DNA of 64,000 bases. Origin: Paraburkholderia lacunae (GTDB lineage Bacteria; Pseudomonadota; Gammaproteobacteria; Burkholderiales; Burkholderiaceae). Positions 8,461 through 18,480 of this stretch are shown one piece after another. The translations under genes and the position numbers were made by a program. Location: NCBI RefSeq assembly GCF_003353175.1, contig NZ_QHKS01000010.1, positions 62,001 through 126,000 on the forward strand. The letters run 5' to 3'. The stretch's first letter is position 1. Each line of letters starts with the position of its first letter. The notes under the pieces are model-generated. The model worked only from the letters and a program-made list of their open reading frames with translations. It made no database searches and was not told where the DNA came from.

Positions 8461-10938
8461 ATGGCTACCGATAAGGACCGCATTGCGCTACCGCCGGTCA
8501 CGGCCCAGCGAACCAATATGACCTGCCACTTCTGCATCGTTGGATGCGGGTATCACGTGTACAAGTGGCCGGAAGACCAGGAAGGCGGCCGCGCGCCAAG
8601 CCAGAATGCGCTCGGCGTTGATTTTCGCAAGCAGTTGCCGCCACTCACGCTTGTCATGACCCCCGCCATGGAGAACGTCGTCACCGACCGTGACGGTTCA
8701 CGCCACACCATCATGATTGTTCCGGACAAGAGCTGCGTCGTGAATAGCGGCTTGAGTTCGACGCGCGGCGGCAAGATGGCGACGTACATGTATACGGCGG
8801 ACGGCATAACGCAGGAACGCCTGAGACAACCGCGCATCTATCTGAGTGACCAGTGGGTCGATACGACCTGGGACCAGGCGATGGCGCTCTACGCCGGCCT
8901 GATGAAGAAGGTGCTCGACAAGGATGGTCCGAGCGGTATCGTCTTTTCTGCCTTCGACCATGGGGGTGCGGGTGGCGGATTTGAGAACACGTGGGGTTCC
9001 GGCAAGCTGATGTTTACCGCTCTGCAGACCCCAATGGTCCGCATCCACAACCGTCCTGCGTATAACTCGGAATGCCATGCCACCCGCGAGATGGGCGTTG
9101 GCGAACTGAATAATTCTTACGAGGACGCCGAACTGGCCGATGTCATCTGGTCTATCGGCGCGAACTCGTACGAAACACAGACGAACTATTTCCTGAATCA
9201 CTGGGTGCCGAACTTGCAGGGTGGGACGCTCGACAAGAAAAAGAAGCGCTTCCCCAGCGAAACATTCCCGAAGACAAAGGTCGTCTTCGTGGACCCGCGA
9301 CGTACGCCGACTGTTGCAGTCGCCGAGCAGGTGGCCGGAAAAGACAACGTGCTGCATCTGGACATCCAGCCCGGCACTGACATCGCACTGTTCAACGGGA
9401 TTTTTACCTACGTGGTCCAGCAGGGATGGATTGACAAAGACTTCATTGCCGCCCATACGAATGGGTTTGACGCGGCTGTCCAGGCCAACAAGCTGTCGCT
9501 CGACGAGTGCAGCAAAATCACGGGCGTGTCCGTTGAGAAAATTCAGACGGCGGCAGAATGGTCGTACAAGCCGAAGGGACCGGGACAACTTCCGAGGACG
9601 ATGCATACCTACGAGAAAGGCATCATCTGGGGCAACGACAACTATCTGATTCAGTCGTCGCTGCTGGACGTTGCGCTGGCCACGCACAATGTCGGACGGC
9701 GCGGTACGGGTTGCGTGCGGATGGGCGGACACCAGGAGGGATACACGAGACCGCCGTATCCCGGCAACACGAAGATATACATCGACCAGGAACTCATCCA
9801 CGGCAAAGGACGGATGATGACGTGGTGGGCGTGCAACAACTTCCAGACGAGCAACAACGCGCAGCAACTGCGCGAGTTTGTCCTGCGCCGCTCGCAAATC
9901 GTCAAGGATGCGATGCAGGGTGCGCGTGGCGCGAGCATGGAACAGATGGTCGACGTGATTTATGACGCAACCGGCAAGGGTGGGCTGTTCGTCACGAACA
10001 TCAACATCTATCCGACGAAACTGCAGGAAGCTGCGCATCTCATGCTGCCCGCAACGCACCCCGGCGAGATGAATCTGACGTCGATGAACGGCGAGCGTCG
10101 CATGCGCCTGTCCGAACGTTTCATGGACCCGCCAGGAACTGCGATTCCAGACTGTCTCATCGCTGCGCGCGTTGCCAACACGCTACGTGCCATGTATCAG
10201 AAAGATGGCAACGCGAAGATGGCCGCGCGGTTTGACGGTTTCGACTGGAAGACCGAAGAAGACGCTTTTAACGATGGATTCCGTCGTGCCGGGCAACCGG
10301 GAGTCGAAAAGATAGATAGCCAGGGCGGCAGTACCGGAAATCTGGTCACCTACGAACGGCTGAGAGTGATGGCCAACAACGGGGTGCAGTTGCCAGCGAA
10401 AGCGTGGGAAGGTGGGAAGCTCGTCGGTACAGAAATGATGTACATGGACGGCAAATTCGATACCCCAGACGGCAAGGCGCAGTTCAAGCCGTCTCCGTGG
10501 CCAGGGCTGCCAAAGCTGGTCGCCGACCAGAAGGGGAAATATCGCTTCTGGATTAACAACGGCCGTACGAACGAAGTGTGGCAAACGGTCTACCACGACC
10601 AGTACAACGAATTCGTGCGGAACCGTGACCCGATGGCATATATCGAAATCAACCCGGACGATGCACAGGGGCTCGGAATTGGCGCGGGCGATATCGTCGA
10701 GGTCTTCAACGACTTTGGGTCCACGTACGCCATGGCTTATCCGGCGGCCGAACTGAAGCATGACCAGACCTTCATGGTGTTCGGCCACATCAACGGCATT
10801 CAGGACAACGTCACGACGACATGGACCGACCGCAACATCATTCCCTACTACAAGGGCACGTGGGCGAACATCCGTCGCGTCGGGTCGATGGAGGACTACA
10901 AGCAAACGGTCACCTTTAAGAGTCGCCGTTATACATAG
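8461..10938 (+). CDS. aioA: AioA, molybdopterin large subunit of arsenite oxidase
   Basis: The 825-residue catalytic subunit oxidises arsenite to arsenate (EC 1.20.9.1 group) in the periplasm. It belongs to the DMSO reductase family. Cys22, Cys25 and Cys29 in [13 protein letters not shown] form the C-X2-C-X3-C motif of the [3Fe-4S] cluster. The length is that of known AioA proteins, and there is no signal peptide of its own, consistent with co-export with AioB. Segments typical of the family include [17 protein letters not shown] and [15 protein letters not shown]. The related ArrA/ArxA enzymes are excluded by the aioB partner and the cluster motif. Transcription should depend on AioR and sigma-54 with aioB. 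Confidence 0.95.
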   Translation: MATDKDRIALPPVTAQRTNMTCHFCIVGCGYHVYKWPEDQEGGRAPSQNALGVDFRKQLPPLTLVMTPAMENVVTDRDGSRHTIMIVPDKSCVVNSGLSSTRGGKMATYMYTADGITQERLRQPRIYLSDQWVDTTWDQAMALYAGLMKKVLDKDGPSGIVFSAFDHGGAGGGFENTWGSGKLMFTALQTPMVRIHNRPAYNSECHATREMGVGELNNSYEDAELADVIWSIGANSYETQTNYFLNHWVPNLQGGTLDKKKKRFPSETFPKTKVVFVDPRRTPTVAVAEQVAGKDNVLHLDIQPGTDIALFNGIFTYVVQQGWIDKDFIAAHTNGFDAAVQANKLSLDECSKITGVSVEKIQTAAEWSYKPKGPGQLPRTMHTYEKGIIWGNDNYLIQSSLLDVALATHNVGRRGTGCVRMGGHQEGYTRPPYPGNTKIYIDQELIHGKGRMMTWWACNNFQTSNNAQQLREFVLRRSQIVKDAMQGARGASMEQMVDVIYDATGKGGLFVTNINIYPTKLQEAAHLMLPATHPGEMNLTSMNGERRMRLSERFMDPPGTAIPDCLIAARVANTLRAMYQKDGNAKMAARFDGFDWKTEEDAFNDGFRRAGQPGVEKIDSQGGSTGNLVTYERLRVMANNGVQLPAKAWEGGKLVGTEMMYMDGKFDTPDGKAQFKPSPWPGLPKLVADQKGKYRFWINNGRTNEVWQTVYHDQYNEFVRNRDPMAYIEINPDDAQGLGIGAGDIVEVFNDFGSTYAMAYPAAELKHDQTFMVFGHINGIQDNVTTTWTDRNIIPYYKGTWANIRRVGSMEDYKQTVTFKSRRYT

Positions 10939-10944
10939 GTGACG

Positions 10945-10967
10945 ACGGCCGGTGCATTGCCGGCCGT
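10945..10967 (+). terminator. Rho-independent terminator after aioA
   Basis: An 8-bp perfect stem (ACGGCCGG and CCGGCCGT) with a 7-base loop is followed by ATTCTGTCTTTCT. It begins seven bases after the aioA stop. It probably attenuates or ends aioBA transcripts before moaA. It also argues against the GTG at 10952 as the moaA start, since that codon lies within the stem. Confidence 0.7.
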
Positions 10968-11017
10968 ATTCTGTCTTTCTGAGCCGGCGGCTATCCGCAC
11001 GTGGGAGTGGAGCTGCG

Positions 11018-12145
11018 ATGAAGGAATTTACGTTGGGGCGAGTCATTCCGCTTGTCGAAGTCAGCGCCGCTGACTCGGCGGAGCGTGGTTTCCATGCACC
11101 AGACGTTATGACAGCAGAGCTACCGCTTCGGGACACGCATCGGCGTCCATTGCGAGACCTACGTATATCAGTTACGGACCGCTGCAATTTTCGTTGCGTC
11201 TACTGCATGCCGAAGGAGGTGTTTGGCAAAGACTACGTGTTCCTGCCCCGGCGTGAGTTGCTCAGCTTCGAGGAAATTGAACGCGTTGCACGCGTGTTCG
11301 TCGGCCTGGGTGTTCAGAAAATTCGACTTACGGGCGGAGAGCCGTTGTTGCGAAGAGACCTCGAGTACCTTGTCGAACTGTTGGCCACGTTGCGGACGCC
11401 TCGCGGTGAGGCTGTCGAACTGACGCTGACGACCAACGGTTCGCTGCTCAGCCGCAAGGCGCAGTCACTGCGGGACGCGGGATTGAAGCGCATCACCGTC
11501 AGTCTTGACTCGATAGACGAGGCTGTGTTTCAACGAATGAACGGCGTGGGCTTTCCTGCCGCGCTGGTGCTGGAGGGAATCGACGCCGCACTGCGTGTCG
11601 GCCTCGCTCCGGTCAAGGTCAACATGGTGGTCAAACGCGGTGTGAACGAAATGCAGATTCTGCCAATGGCACGCCATTTCCGGGGGACCGGCGTGGAAGT
11701 CCGTTTCATCGAATTCATGGACGTCGGTTCGAGCAACGGCTGGAACATGGAGTCGGTGTTGCCGTCATCCGAGGTGGTTCGTGCCATCGATTCGGAATTC
11801 CCCCTCGTACCATCTGGCCGCGAGAAGCCTTCGGACACGTCGATTCGATTTCACTATGCCGATGGTCAAGGAAAAATCGGTGTCATCTCGAGCGTCTCCC
11901 AGCCTTTCTGCGGCGGCTGCACGCGGCTACGGTTGTCTGCAGACGGTCAGCTCTTCACCTGTCTGTTCGCCTCTCGCGGCACGGACATACGTACGCCAAT
12001 GCGAAACGGTCACACTGATGAAGCGTTGCGCCAACTGGTCGTGGACCTGTGGATGCGGAGGGCTGACCGCTATTCAGAGCAACGTGGTGAAAGCAGCGTC
12101 ACGCATGACCAGTCCAAAGTCGAAATGTCGTTCATCGGCGGTTGA
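11018..12145 (+). CDS. moaA: MoaA, GTP 3',8-cyclase (molybdenum cofactor synthesis)
   Basis: This radical-SAM enzyme catalyses the first step of molybdopterin synthesis. In the 375-residue product Cys56, Cys60 and Cys63 form the CNFRCVYC radical-SAM motif. The C-terminal cluster ligands are in CGGCTRL followed by FTC, and the protein ends in MSFIGG; the paired glycine tail is the functional hallmark. I chose the ATG at 11018 because of GGAG at 11009-11012; a GTG at 10952 lies inside the preceding terminator. The N-terminal 40 residues are longer than usual for MoaA. Its place next to aioA suggests a dedicated supply of molybdenum cofactor for arsenite oxidase, as seen in other aio clusters. 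Confidence 0.93.
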   Translation: MKEFTLGRVIPLVEVSAADSAERGFHAPDVMTAELPLRDTHRRPLRDLRISVTDRCNFRCVYCMPKEVFGKDYVFLPRRELLSFEEIERVARVFVGLGVQKIRLTGGEPLLRRDLEYLVELLATLRTPRGEAVELTLTTNGSLLSRKAQSLRDAGLKRITVSLDSIDEAVFQRMNGVGFPAALVLEGIDAALRVGLAPVKVNMVVKRGVNEMQILPMARHFRGTGVEVRFIEFMDVGSSNGWNMESVLPSSEVVRAIDSEFPLVPSGREKPSDTSIRFHYADGQGKIGVISSVSQPFCGGCTRLRLSADGQLFTCLFASRGTDIRTPMRNGHTDEALRQLVVDLWMRRADRYSEQRGESSVTHDQSKVEMSFIGG

Positions 12146-12219
12146 TGCCAACTCTACGGTCGCTCTTCCGTCCATCGAGAATGACGGCATGGCGCGCCGT
12201 CCAGTCACCGCTTCAGGTT

Positions 12220-12642
12220 CTACTTCGCGCGACGCCCGAGTTCGTCGATAACAACCTCACCGTCTTCTTTAACGAACGGCACAGTCCTCGCTTCCGGCAG
12301 GATGTCGAGAACAACTTCAGATGGGCGGCACAGCCGCACACCGTGGTCGGTCTCCACAAGCGGTCGGTTGATGAGAATGGAGTGCTCCAGCATAGCGTCA
12401 ATGAGCTGGTCGTCGCTGACCAATGGGTCATCCAGCCCCAGGTCCGCATACGGGGTGCCCTTCTGGCGCACTACATCGCGCACGCTAAGTCCCGACCGCT
12501 CGATAAGGTCTACAAGCGTTTCGCGGGACGGCGGCGTTTTCAGATACTCGATAACGGTCGGTTCGATGCCGGCGTTGCGAATCATCGCAAGGGTGTTGCG
12601 CGAGGTTCCGCAGTCTGGATTATGGTAAATCGTGACAGTCAT
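12220..12642 (-). CDS. arsC: Arsenate reductase, glutaredoxin type
   Basis: The 140-residue protein is an ArsC of the thioredoxin-fold, glutaredoxin-coupled family, unrelated to the two phosphatase-type ArsC proteins upstream in the window. The active-site cysteine is Cys11 in [11 protein letters not shown]. Further conserved features are [10 protein letters not shown] and [10 protein letters not shown]. It reduces arsenate to arsenite with glutathione and glutaredoxin. The start overlaps the end of arsO by four bases (ATGA), so it is the second gene of an arsO-arsC operon. It converges on moaA, 74 bases away. Having both ArsC folds in one locus is a notable redundancy. Confidence 0.93.
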   Translation of the reverse strand: MTVTIYHNPDCGTSRNTLAMIRNAGIEPTVIEYLKTPPSRETLVDLIERSGLSVRDVVRQKGTPYADLGLDDPLVSDDQLIDAMLEHSILINRPLVETDHGVRLCRPSEVVLDILPEARTVPFVKEDGEVVIDELGRRAK

Positions 12643-13751
12643 GCCGTTTGCTCCGCGAGGGAAGAAAGATATTGGTTAATCTGCGCTGCAGTGAACCGTG
12701 CGCTACGCATCACGCCAATGAGCGTGGCTGACGCGAACCCGCACCATTCACCGTAGCCAACAAGCCACAATCTGGGCTCAACAACTGAGCGGCCTTCTAC
12801 CGCGTCGACCCTGCCTGTGGCGTTGACAACGTTCAAGACCCGCAAATGCTCGAGTGCCGGCCGAAAACCCGTGCACCATATAACCGCGTCGACTGGCGAG
12901 CGGGTTCCGTCCGCCCAGACGACGCCGTCATTGACGAAACGGGCGAAAGGGCGAACCGACGTCAGGACGCCGCGTTCGCGTGCCTCGCGAACGGGCGGCA
13001 CCATGACGACGTCGCCGAGACCTCCGGCAGGTGCGGGGTCCGGGCGGCCTTCCGAACGTGCCTTCCAACGCTCAGTTGCGCGCTCAAACAGCACACGACC
13101 GTCGACATCGTCCGGCAGAAATGTCGGCTCGTCCAACGTAACCCAGCTCACATGACAAACCTGCGACAGTTCCGCCAGTATCTGCGCGCCCGAATTGCCT
13201 CCGCCAACGACCAGGACATTCCTGTCCCGGAATGCTTCTGGACTCCGGTAGTGTGCTGAGTGCAGTTGCTCGCCGCGGTAGTCTGCCTGACCCGGATATT
13301 CCGGTACAAACGGATGGCTCCACGTTCCCGTTGCGCTCACCACTGCCTTCGCCAGCCAGTCCCCGCGGTCCGTCGTCACGAGCAATCCGTTTTCCTGAGG
13401 CGAAACTTCAGTGACATGGACAGGTCGCCGGACCGGCATGTTGTACCGCGTTTCGTACTCGGCGAGGTAGTTGACGACGTGGTCACGCGACGGATACTCC
13501 TCGCCAGCAGCCGGCATTAACCACCCGGGTAGCGAGCTCCACTGCGCAGGCGAGAAAAGATGCAGCGAATCCCAGTCATGCTGCCATGCGCCGCCCGAGG
13601 ACTGCTGTTCATCCAGCACGACGTAATTCAGGCCAGCACGACGTAGAAAGTACGCTGTGGCGAGCGCTGACTGGCCACCGCCGACGACGGCGACGTCGAT
13701 ATCTTGCGGCGCGCGCCTGTACACGCTATAGGGGGTTTTGAGTGAATCCAT
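12639..13751 (-). CDS. arsO: ArsO-type flavin monooxygenase
   Basis: The 370-residue enzyme is a flavin-dependent monooxygenase-like protein. A FAD-binding Rossmann motif GGGQSA is near residues 24-29, preceded by DVAVV, and a second dinucleotide site is in [11 protein letters not shown] near residue 175. Members of this group are found in ars operons and called ArsO; their substrate is not established to my knowledge. The gene is first in a leftward operon with the glutaredoxin-type arsC, with a four-base overlap. Other single-component monooxygenases (CzcO-like) have the same fold, so the ars context carries much of the name. The true reaction could be oxidation of an organoarsenical or repair of oxidative damage. 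Confidence 0.8.
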   Translation of the reverse strand: MDSLKTPYSVYRRAPQDIDVAVVGGGQSALATAYFLRRAGLNYVVLDEQQSSGGAWQHDWDSLHLFSPAQWSSLPGWLMPAAGEEYPSRDHVVNYLAEYETRYNMPVRRPVHVTEVSPQENGLLVTTDRGDWLAKAVVSATGTWSHPFVPEYPGQADYRGEQLHSAHYRSPEAFRDRNVLVVGGGNSGAQILAELSQVCHVSWVTLDEPTFLPDDVDGRVLFERATERWKARSEGRPDPAPAGGLGDVVMVPPVREARERGVLTSVRPFARFVNDGVVWADGTRSPVDAVIWCTGFRPALEHLRVLNVVNATGRVDAVEGRSVVEPRLWLVGYGEWCGFASATLIGVMRSARFTAAQINQYLSSLAEQTA

Positions 13752-13854
13752 ATTTCGATGATACTAGAAACATGGTTATCTTGCGCGTATCGAGACGTGT
13801 CGAATGAAACGATGGCGCGCGTCGCAGCGGCAATCCGGTGCCGAAGCGACGCAG

Positions 13855-16800
13855 TCAGTGGAAATTTCGACTCATTGATGGCAGCTCGCTAAGCAGATGC
13901 GACATGTCGATGAGGCGTTGAGCCACGAGATGTCGTACCTCGCCTTCGCACTGCCACACTCCGAGCACGCCCAGCAGTGATGCGCCTAGCACTTCCTTGC
14001 GCTGCTTCTCAAGCACTTTGGGCCAGACGATGACGTTGACGTTGCCCGTCTCGTCTTCGATGGTGATAAAAATTACGCCCTTCGCAGTCTCAGGCCGTTG
14101 ACGCACGGTGACGATGCCGCAGCCGCGAGCGAGCCGGCCGTTTCGATAGGTCTGCAACGTTGAGGCTGGCATCAGTTTGTTGGCGAGCAACTGGGGGCGC
14201 AGTAGCGCAAGAGGATGTCGTCCCAGTGTTAGCCCCGTCGACCTGTAGTCACCGACGATATCTTCCGCTTCGGAGGGCGCACCCAGCTCTGGTGTTTCGT
14301 CTTCAACCTTCGCAACCGAGAGCATGTCTTTGTCAGGTACCGAGGCAACCGACTGCCACAGCGCTTCGCGCCGATTGCCCGCAAGAGATGACAGTGCGTT
14401 CGCCGCGGCAAGCACCTGCAGGTCGTGACGGTCCAACTGAGCGCGCCGCGCGAGGTCGGGCACTGTCGCGAACTGCCGCACGGCTCGCGCATTCTCAATA
14501 CGCTCTGCGGCGCCGTCGCGCATGCCCCGGAGCAACGACAATCCAAGCCTGACGGCGGGCTTCTCAGCGCCGTCCATGTGCTCAAGCGACGAGTCCCAGC
14601 CACTTATCGTGACGTCCGCCGGCAGTACCTGGACTCCATGGCGCTTCGCATCCTGCACAAGTTGCGACGGCGAGTAAAAGCCCATTGGTTGGGAGTTCAG
14701 CATCGCTGCGAGGAACGCTTCCGGCTCGTGACGCTTTAGCCAACTGCTTGCGTACACCAGCAGCGCGAAGCTGGCGGCATGGCTCTCCGGAAAACCGTAC
14801 TCGCCGAAACCGAGAATCTGCTGAAAGATGCCATCCGCAAACGTCTTGTCGTACCCGCGCTCGAGCATGCCGTTGACGATACGGTCGTAGTATTTATCCA
14901 GGCCACCTTTGCGCTTCCAGGCTGCCATCGCCCTTCGTAACTGGTCCGCTTCCCCAGCGGTGAAGCCGGCTGCCAGGATGGCAACCTGCATCACCTGTTC
15001 CTGGAAAATCGGAACGCCAAGCGTGCGACCCAGAGCAGTCTTCAGCGCCTCGCTGGGATAAGTCACCGGCTCGAATCCCTGCCGGCGCTGTAGATACGGG
15101 TGAACGGCGCCACCCTGAATGGGTCCCGGGCGAACAATCGCAACCTCAATGACGAGGTCATAAAAAGTGCGAGGCTTGAGCCTTGGTAGCATGCTCATCT
15201 GCGCTCGCGACTCAATCTGGAACACGCCTACGGTGTCCGCGCGCGAAATCATGTCGTACGTTTCTGGGTCCTCGGCAGGTATGTCCTGCATCTCAACCCG
15301 CTCTCCGCGCTGCTCAGAGACAAGGTCGAGAGTGCGGCGGATAGCCGACAACATGCCGAGCGCCAACACATCAATCTTGAGCAGGCCCAGTGATTCGAGG
15401 TCGTCCTTGTCCCACTGGATAACACTGCGGTCGGCCATGGCAGCATTTTCAACGGGCACCAGGCGCGTGAGCTTTCCGCGACTGATAACAAAGCCGCCCG
15501 AGTGCTGCGACAGGTGCCGGGGAAAACCGTACAGTTGCGCGGCCAGTGATGCCCACGCCCGGATGATAGGCGTCTCCGGATTTAGTCCGAACTCTTCGAA
15601 GCGCTTGAGCAGGTCTGCACGGTTATCAAACCACTGATGCGACTTCGCCACCGCGTCCACTATCTGCATGTCGACACCGAGCGCCTTGCCTGTTTCCCGC
15701 AACACGCCGCGCGTACGGTATGTCGATACGGCTGCAGCAATCGCCGCACGGTTGCGACCGTACTTGCGATAGATGTACTGGATAACCTCCTCGCGTCTTT
15801 GGTGCTCAAAGTCCACATCGATGTCTGGCGGCTCGCCGCGCTCCTTCGAAATGAAACGTTCGAAAAGCATGTTGCCGCGCGCCGGGTCGACTTCCGTTAC
15901 GCCGAGGCAATAACACACCGCCGAATTGGCGGCCGAGCCCCGACCCTGACACAGGATGTGCTGGCTGCGCGCAAACCGCACAATGTCATATACGGTAAGG
16001 AAGTACGGCTCATATTGCAGGTCCGCAATCAGCTCAAGTTCGTGTTCAATCTGCTCCTGAACGTTGTGCGGAATGCCTGAGGGGAAACGTCGCTGCGCGC
16101 CGATGTACGTCTCCTGCCGCAGATAGGCTGCGGGCGTAAATCCGGGTGGTACAAGTTCGTCGGGATACTCGTATCGAAGCTCGTCGAGCGAAAACGTGCA
16201 ATGCGCGAGGATGTTCGTCGTCTCGCTGAGCGCGTACTCCGGATAGAGGTTTGCGAGTCGCAGTCGCGAGCGCAGATGCTGCTCTGCATTTGGCGCCAGG
16301 TCGTATCCGCATTCGTGCACCGGCCTGCCGACACGGATAGCCGTCAACGTATCCTGCAACGGCTTGCGCGAGCGCACGTGCATCACCACGTGGCCGAGCG
16401 CGACGACGGGTATGCCGTGCCTGTCGGCAACGTATTCAACGGCGCCACGGTGAATGTCATCCATTGCCCGCTGATGAAGCACCAACCCGCACCACGCGCG
16501 CCCCGGAAATGTCTGGTCGAGCCACTCAAGCTGCACATTCAGGACATCCTCTTTCGCAGGAAAGTCTGGCACCAGTATCGCGAGGCAGTCTGGCATGCCG
16601 CGCAGGTGACTGTCTTCCCGGTCCGGCCGCGACAGGTCCTGTGGCGTCAGCCGGTACTGGCCTTTGGGCGCACGAGTGCGGGCGAGCGTAATCAGCTCGG
16701 ACAGATTCCCGTATCCCTCACGGTTCTGGGCGAGGAGGATGAGGCCGAACGCTGGTGAGCCGTCGGCATTGACCAACCGGAAGTACGAGCCGATGACGAG

Positions 16801-17004
16801 CGGAAGCTTCGCTTCCTTGGCCGCGACGTGCGCCCGCACGATACCCGCAAGCGAGCATTCGTCAGTTATCGCCAGACCCGAGTAGCCGAGTTGCGCCGCG
16901 CGCTCAGCCAGTTCCTCTGCATGCGAAGCGCCATGCAGGAATGAGAAATTCGAAAAGCAGAATAGCTCGGCGTACGCCGGCAGAACGTTGAAAGTAGTGT
17001 CCAT
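13855..17004 (-). CDS. dnaE2: DnaE2/ImuC, error-prone DNA polymerase III alpha-type
   Basis: The 1049-residue protein is a C-family DNA polymerase alpha subunit of the error-prone DnaE2 branch. An N-terminal PHP domain (FCFSNFSFLHGASHAEEL) is followed by the polymerase core with catalytic acidic residues in GEPPDIDVDFEHQR, and an OB-fold near the C-terminus. It is about 100 residues shorter than DnaE1, as expected for DnaE2. It acts in SOS translesion synthesis with ImuB, which links it to the sliding clamp. It is the third gene of imuA-imuB-dnaE2, six bases after imuB. The LexA box at 19205 is the likely control point. Confidence 0.95.
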   Translation of the reverse strand: MDTTFNVLPAYAELFCFSNFSFLHGASHAEELAERAAQLGYSGLAITDECSLAGIVRAHVAAKEAKLPLVIGSYFRLVNADGSPAFGLILLAQNREGYGNLSELITLARTRAPKGQYRLTPQDLSRPDREDSHLRGMPDCLAILVPDFPAKEDVLNVQLEWLDQTFPGRAWCGLVLHQRAMDDIHRGAVEYVADRHGIPVVALGHVVMHVRSRKPLQDTLTAIRVGRPVHECGYDLAPNAEQHLRSRLRLANLYPEYALSETTNILAHCTFSLDELRYEYPDELVPPGFTPAAYLRQETYIGAQRRFPSGIPHNVQEQIEHELELIADLQYEPYFLTVYDIVRFARSQHILCQGRGSAANSAVCYCLGVTEVDPARGNMLFERFISKERGEPPDIDVDFEHQRREEVIQYIYRKYGRNRAAIAAAVSTYRTRGVLRETGKALGVDMQIVDAVAKSHQWFDNRADLLKRFEEFGLNPETPIIRAWASLAAQLYGFPRHLSQHSGGFVISRGKLTRLVPVENAAMADRSVIQWDKDDLESLGLLKIDVLALGMLSAIRRTLDLVSEQRGERVEMQDIPAEDPETYDMISRADTVGVFQIESRAQMSMLPRLKPRTFYDLVIEVAIVRPGPIQGGAVHPYLQRRQGFEPVTYPSEALKTALGRTLGVPIFQEQVMQVAILAAGFTAGEADQLRRAMAAWKRKGGLDKYYDRIVNGMLERGYDKTFADGIFQQILGFGEYGFPESHAASFALLVYASSWLKRHEPEAFLAAMLNSQPMGFYSPSQLVQDAKRHGVQVLPADVTISGWDSSLEHMDGAEKPAVRLGLSLLRGMRDGAAERIENARAVRQFATVPDLARRAQLDRHDLQVLAAANALSSLAGNRREALWQSVASVPDKDMLSVAKVEDETPELGAPSEAEDIVGDYRSTGLTLGRHPLALLRPQLLANKLMPASTLQTYRNGRLARGCGIVTVRQRPETAKGVIFITIEDETGNVNVIVWPKVLEKQRKEVLGASLLGVLGVWQCEGEVRHLVAQRLIDMSHLLSELPSMSRNFH

Positions 17005-17010
17005 GGCACA

Positions 17011-18480
17011 TCATCCGAACAGTCCATGGAGGAACCAGCGCGGCTCTTCTTCTGCGTCGCGGCTGCTTACACGCTCACGGTATATCCAGAAACAGCTCTG
17101 GTCTTCGCCCTGAGCGACGAAATAATCACGCGTCATGAGTTCGCCATCGAACCATCCGGCTTCAATTCGTTCTCCCGGCGACACAAGGCGCAGCGGTGAG
17201 CCATAGAATGGCCGGTGCTTCCGCATCAGCAGGCGCACGGGCTTTTCCAGCAGCCAGGTCGGCCGTGGGAGCGCCTCTGGGGGCGTGGTGCTTTTCGACG
17301 CGCTGCCGACCGGCACCCATCGATTTGCAATTTCCGGTCGGTAGTCTGCGGTTGGCGCGGGCTTGAGCACATTGTCTTCGCCAAGCCTTGCGACCAGCAG
17401 TTCGACGAGACGGGCGTGGTCCTCTGCGGAGCCACCGGGCTCTGGAAACAAGGTTTCCGATGCAGGTACCGCCGGTTGCACGTTCGATACATCGAGTCGC
17501 AGTGCGATGACCGGCGCGGTCAGTTCTACGCGGGCAAGCCGCTCCTTGATGAGCCGGACAAGATGGTCCTCGCGCCATGTTGGCTCGCCCAGCGCAATCT
17601 CGATGAGTGTAGGGTCTATCGCCTGCCTGCCGCGCTCGTGTTCGAGCAGAAGCGTCGCGCCTGTGAGTGCCAGATGCTTTGCACAAAGCCAGCCACAAAG
17701 CTGCACAACAAGGCGATGCGCGCCGAAAAGCGCCGCTTCCGCATGCTCGATGCGGTCGGGCATTTCAATGCGGGCAGAAAACGTTGGAGGCAATTCCAGC
17801 CAGTCAAACAGCTCTGGCGCTGTGCCGAAAGCGCGGTCGAGTGAGTCAAGCAGGTGCTCGCCGCAACGGCGCTGCAGTCCGGCGCGCGGCAGTCGTCGCA
17901 CGTCTGCAATCGTCTCGCAGCCCAGCCCGGCAAACCAGTCGGCGAACGGTCGCACTTCCGGTACTGATAGCAGTGGCAATGCAGACAGTTGCCGTTCGAG
18001 CGAGTCGACCTTGAGTACGCGCCGATTCCGGTGCTTTGCGAGCAGCCACGCGCCTTGCCCGGTGGGTGCGGCACTTATCCGCGCGGTCAGTCCAATGGCG
18101 TCGAGTATTGCTTTGGCCTGCCGACAGACAGCAAGCAGTCCACCAAAAAGCCGAAGGCTTGCGCCGATGTCGACCACGACAACAGCCTCTTCGAGCACAG
18201 CGACATCGGGCGAGAACTGCATAAGCGCCACCGCCACTTCACGTTGCGCGGCATGTTCCCGGCCGAGGTCACGCTCGTACATCTCTATCTCCGGCGCGAG
18301 CGTCAATACACCGCCGCGCTTCATGCCGACCCGCACGCCCGCACACCTGGCCACCCCGTCTGCGATGAGCACCTTGTCCCTGTCCAGGCCCACGCAGCCG
18401 TGTGCGGGCTCAGGCAGCCACTTTGGTCGGAAGACCTCGAGCTGCAACCGGGGCAGGTGAACGGCGAGAAATACGCGCAT
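17011..18480 (-). CDS. imuB: ImuB, Y-family polymerase-like mutagenesis protein
   Basis: The 489-residue product is related to DinB/UmuC-type Y-family polymerases but belongs to the inactive ImuB branch, which serves as a hub between DnaE2 and the beta clamp. The start (MRVFLAVHLPRLQLEV) and the segment FADWFAGLGCETIADVRRLP, a helix-hairpin-helix-like region, are typical. Catalytic acidic residues of active Y-family enzymes are not obvious. Its first 71 bases overlap imuA, a compact arrangement common in this cassette. The protein is cytoplasmic and expected only during SOS induction. Confidence 0.92.
   Translation of the reverse strand: MRVFLAVHLPRLQLEVFRPKWLPEPAHGCVGLDRDKVLIADGVARCAGVRVGMKRGGVLTLAPEIEMYERDLGREHAAQREVAVALMQFSPDVAVLEEAVVVVDIGASLRLFGGLLAVCRQAKAILDAIGLTARISAAPTGQGAWLLAKHRNRRVLKVDSLERQLSALPLLSVPEVRPFADWFAGLGCETIADVRRLPRAGLQRRCGEHLLDSLDRAFGTAPELFDWLELPPTFSARIEMPDRIEHAEAALFGAHRLVVQLCGWLCAKHLALTGATLLLEHERGRQAIDPTLIEIALGEPTWREDHLVRLIKERLARVELTAPVIALRLDVSNVQPAVPASETLFPEPGGSAEDHARLVELLVARLGEDNVLKPAPTADYRPEIANRWVPVGSASKSTTPPEALPRPTWLLEKPVRLLMRKHRPFYGSPLRLVSPGERIEAGWFDGELMTRDYFVAQGEDQSCFWIYRERVSSRDAEEEPRWFLHGLFG

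Noticed and set aside
8698..10059. A 453-codon minus-strand frame inside aioA
   Set aside because: It is antisense to a firmly identified catalytic gene and has no recognisable product.
10952..11017. Upstream GTG start for moaA
   Set aside because: The codon lies inside the terminator stem after aioA, and the ATG at 11018 has a good ribosome site.
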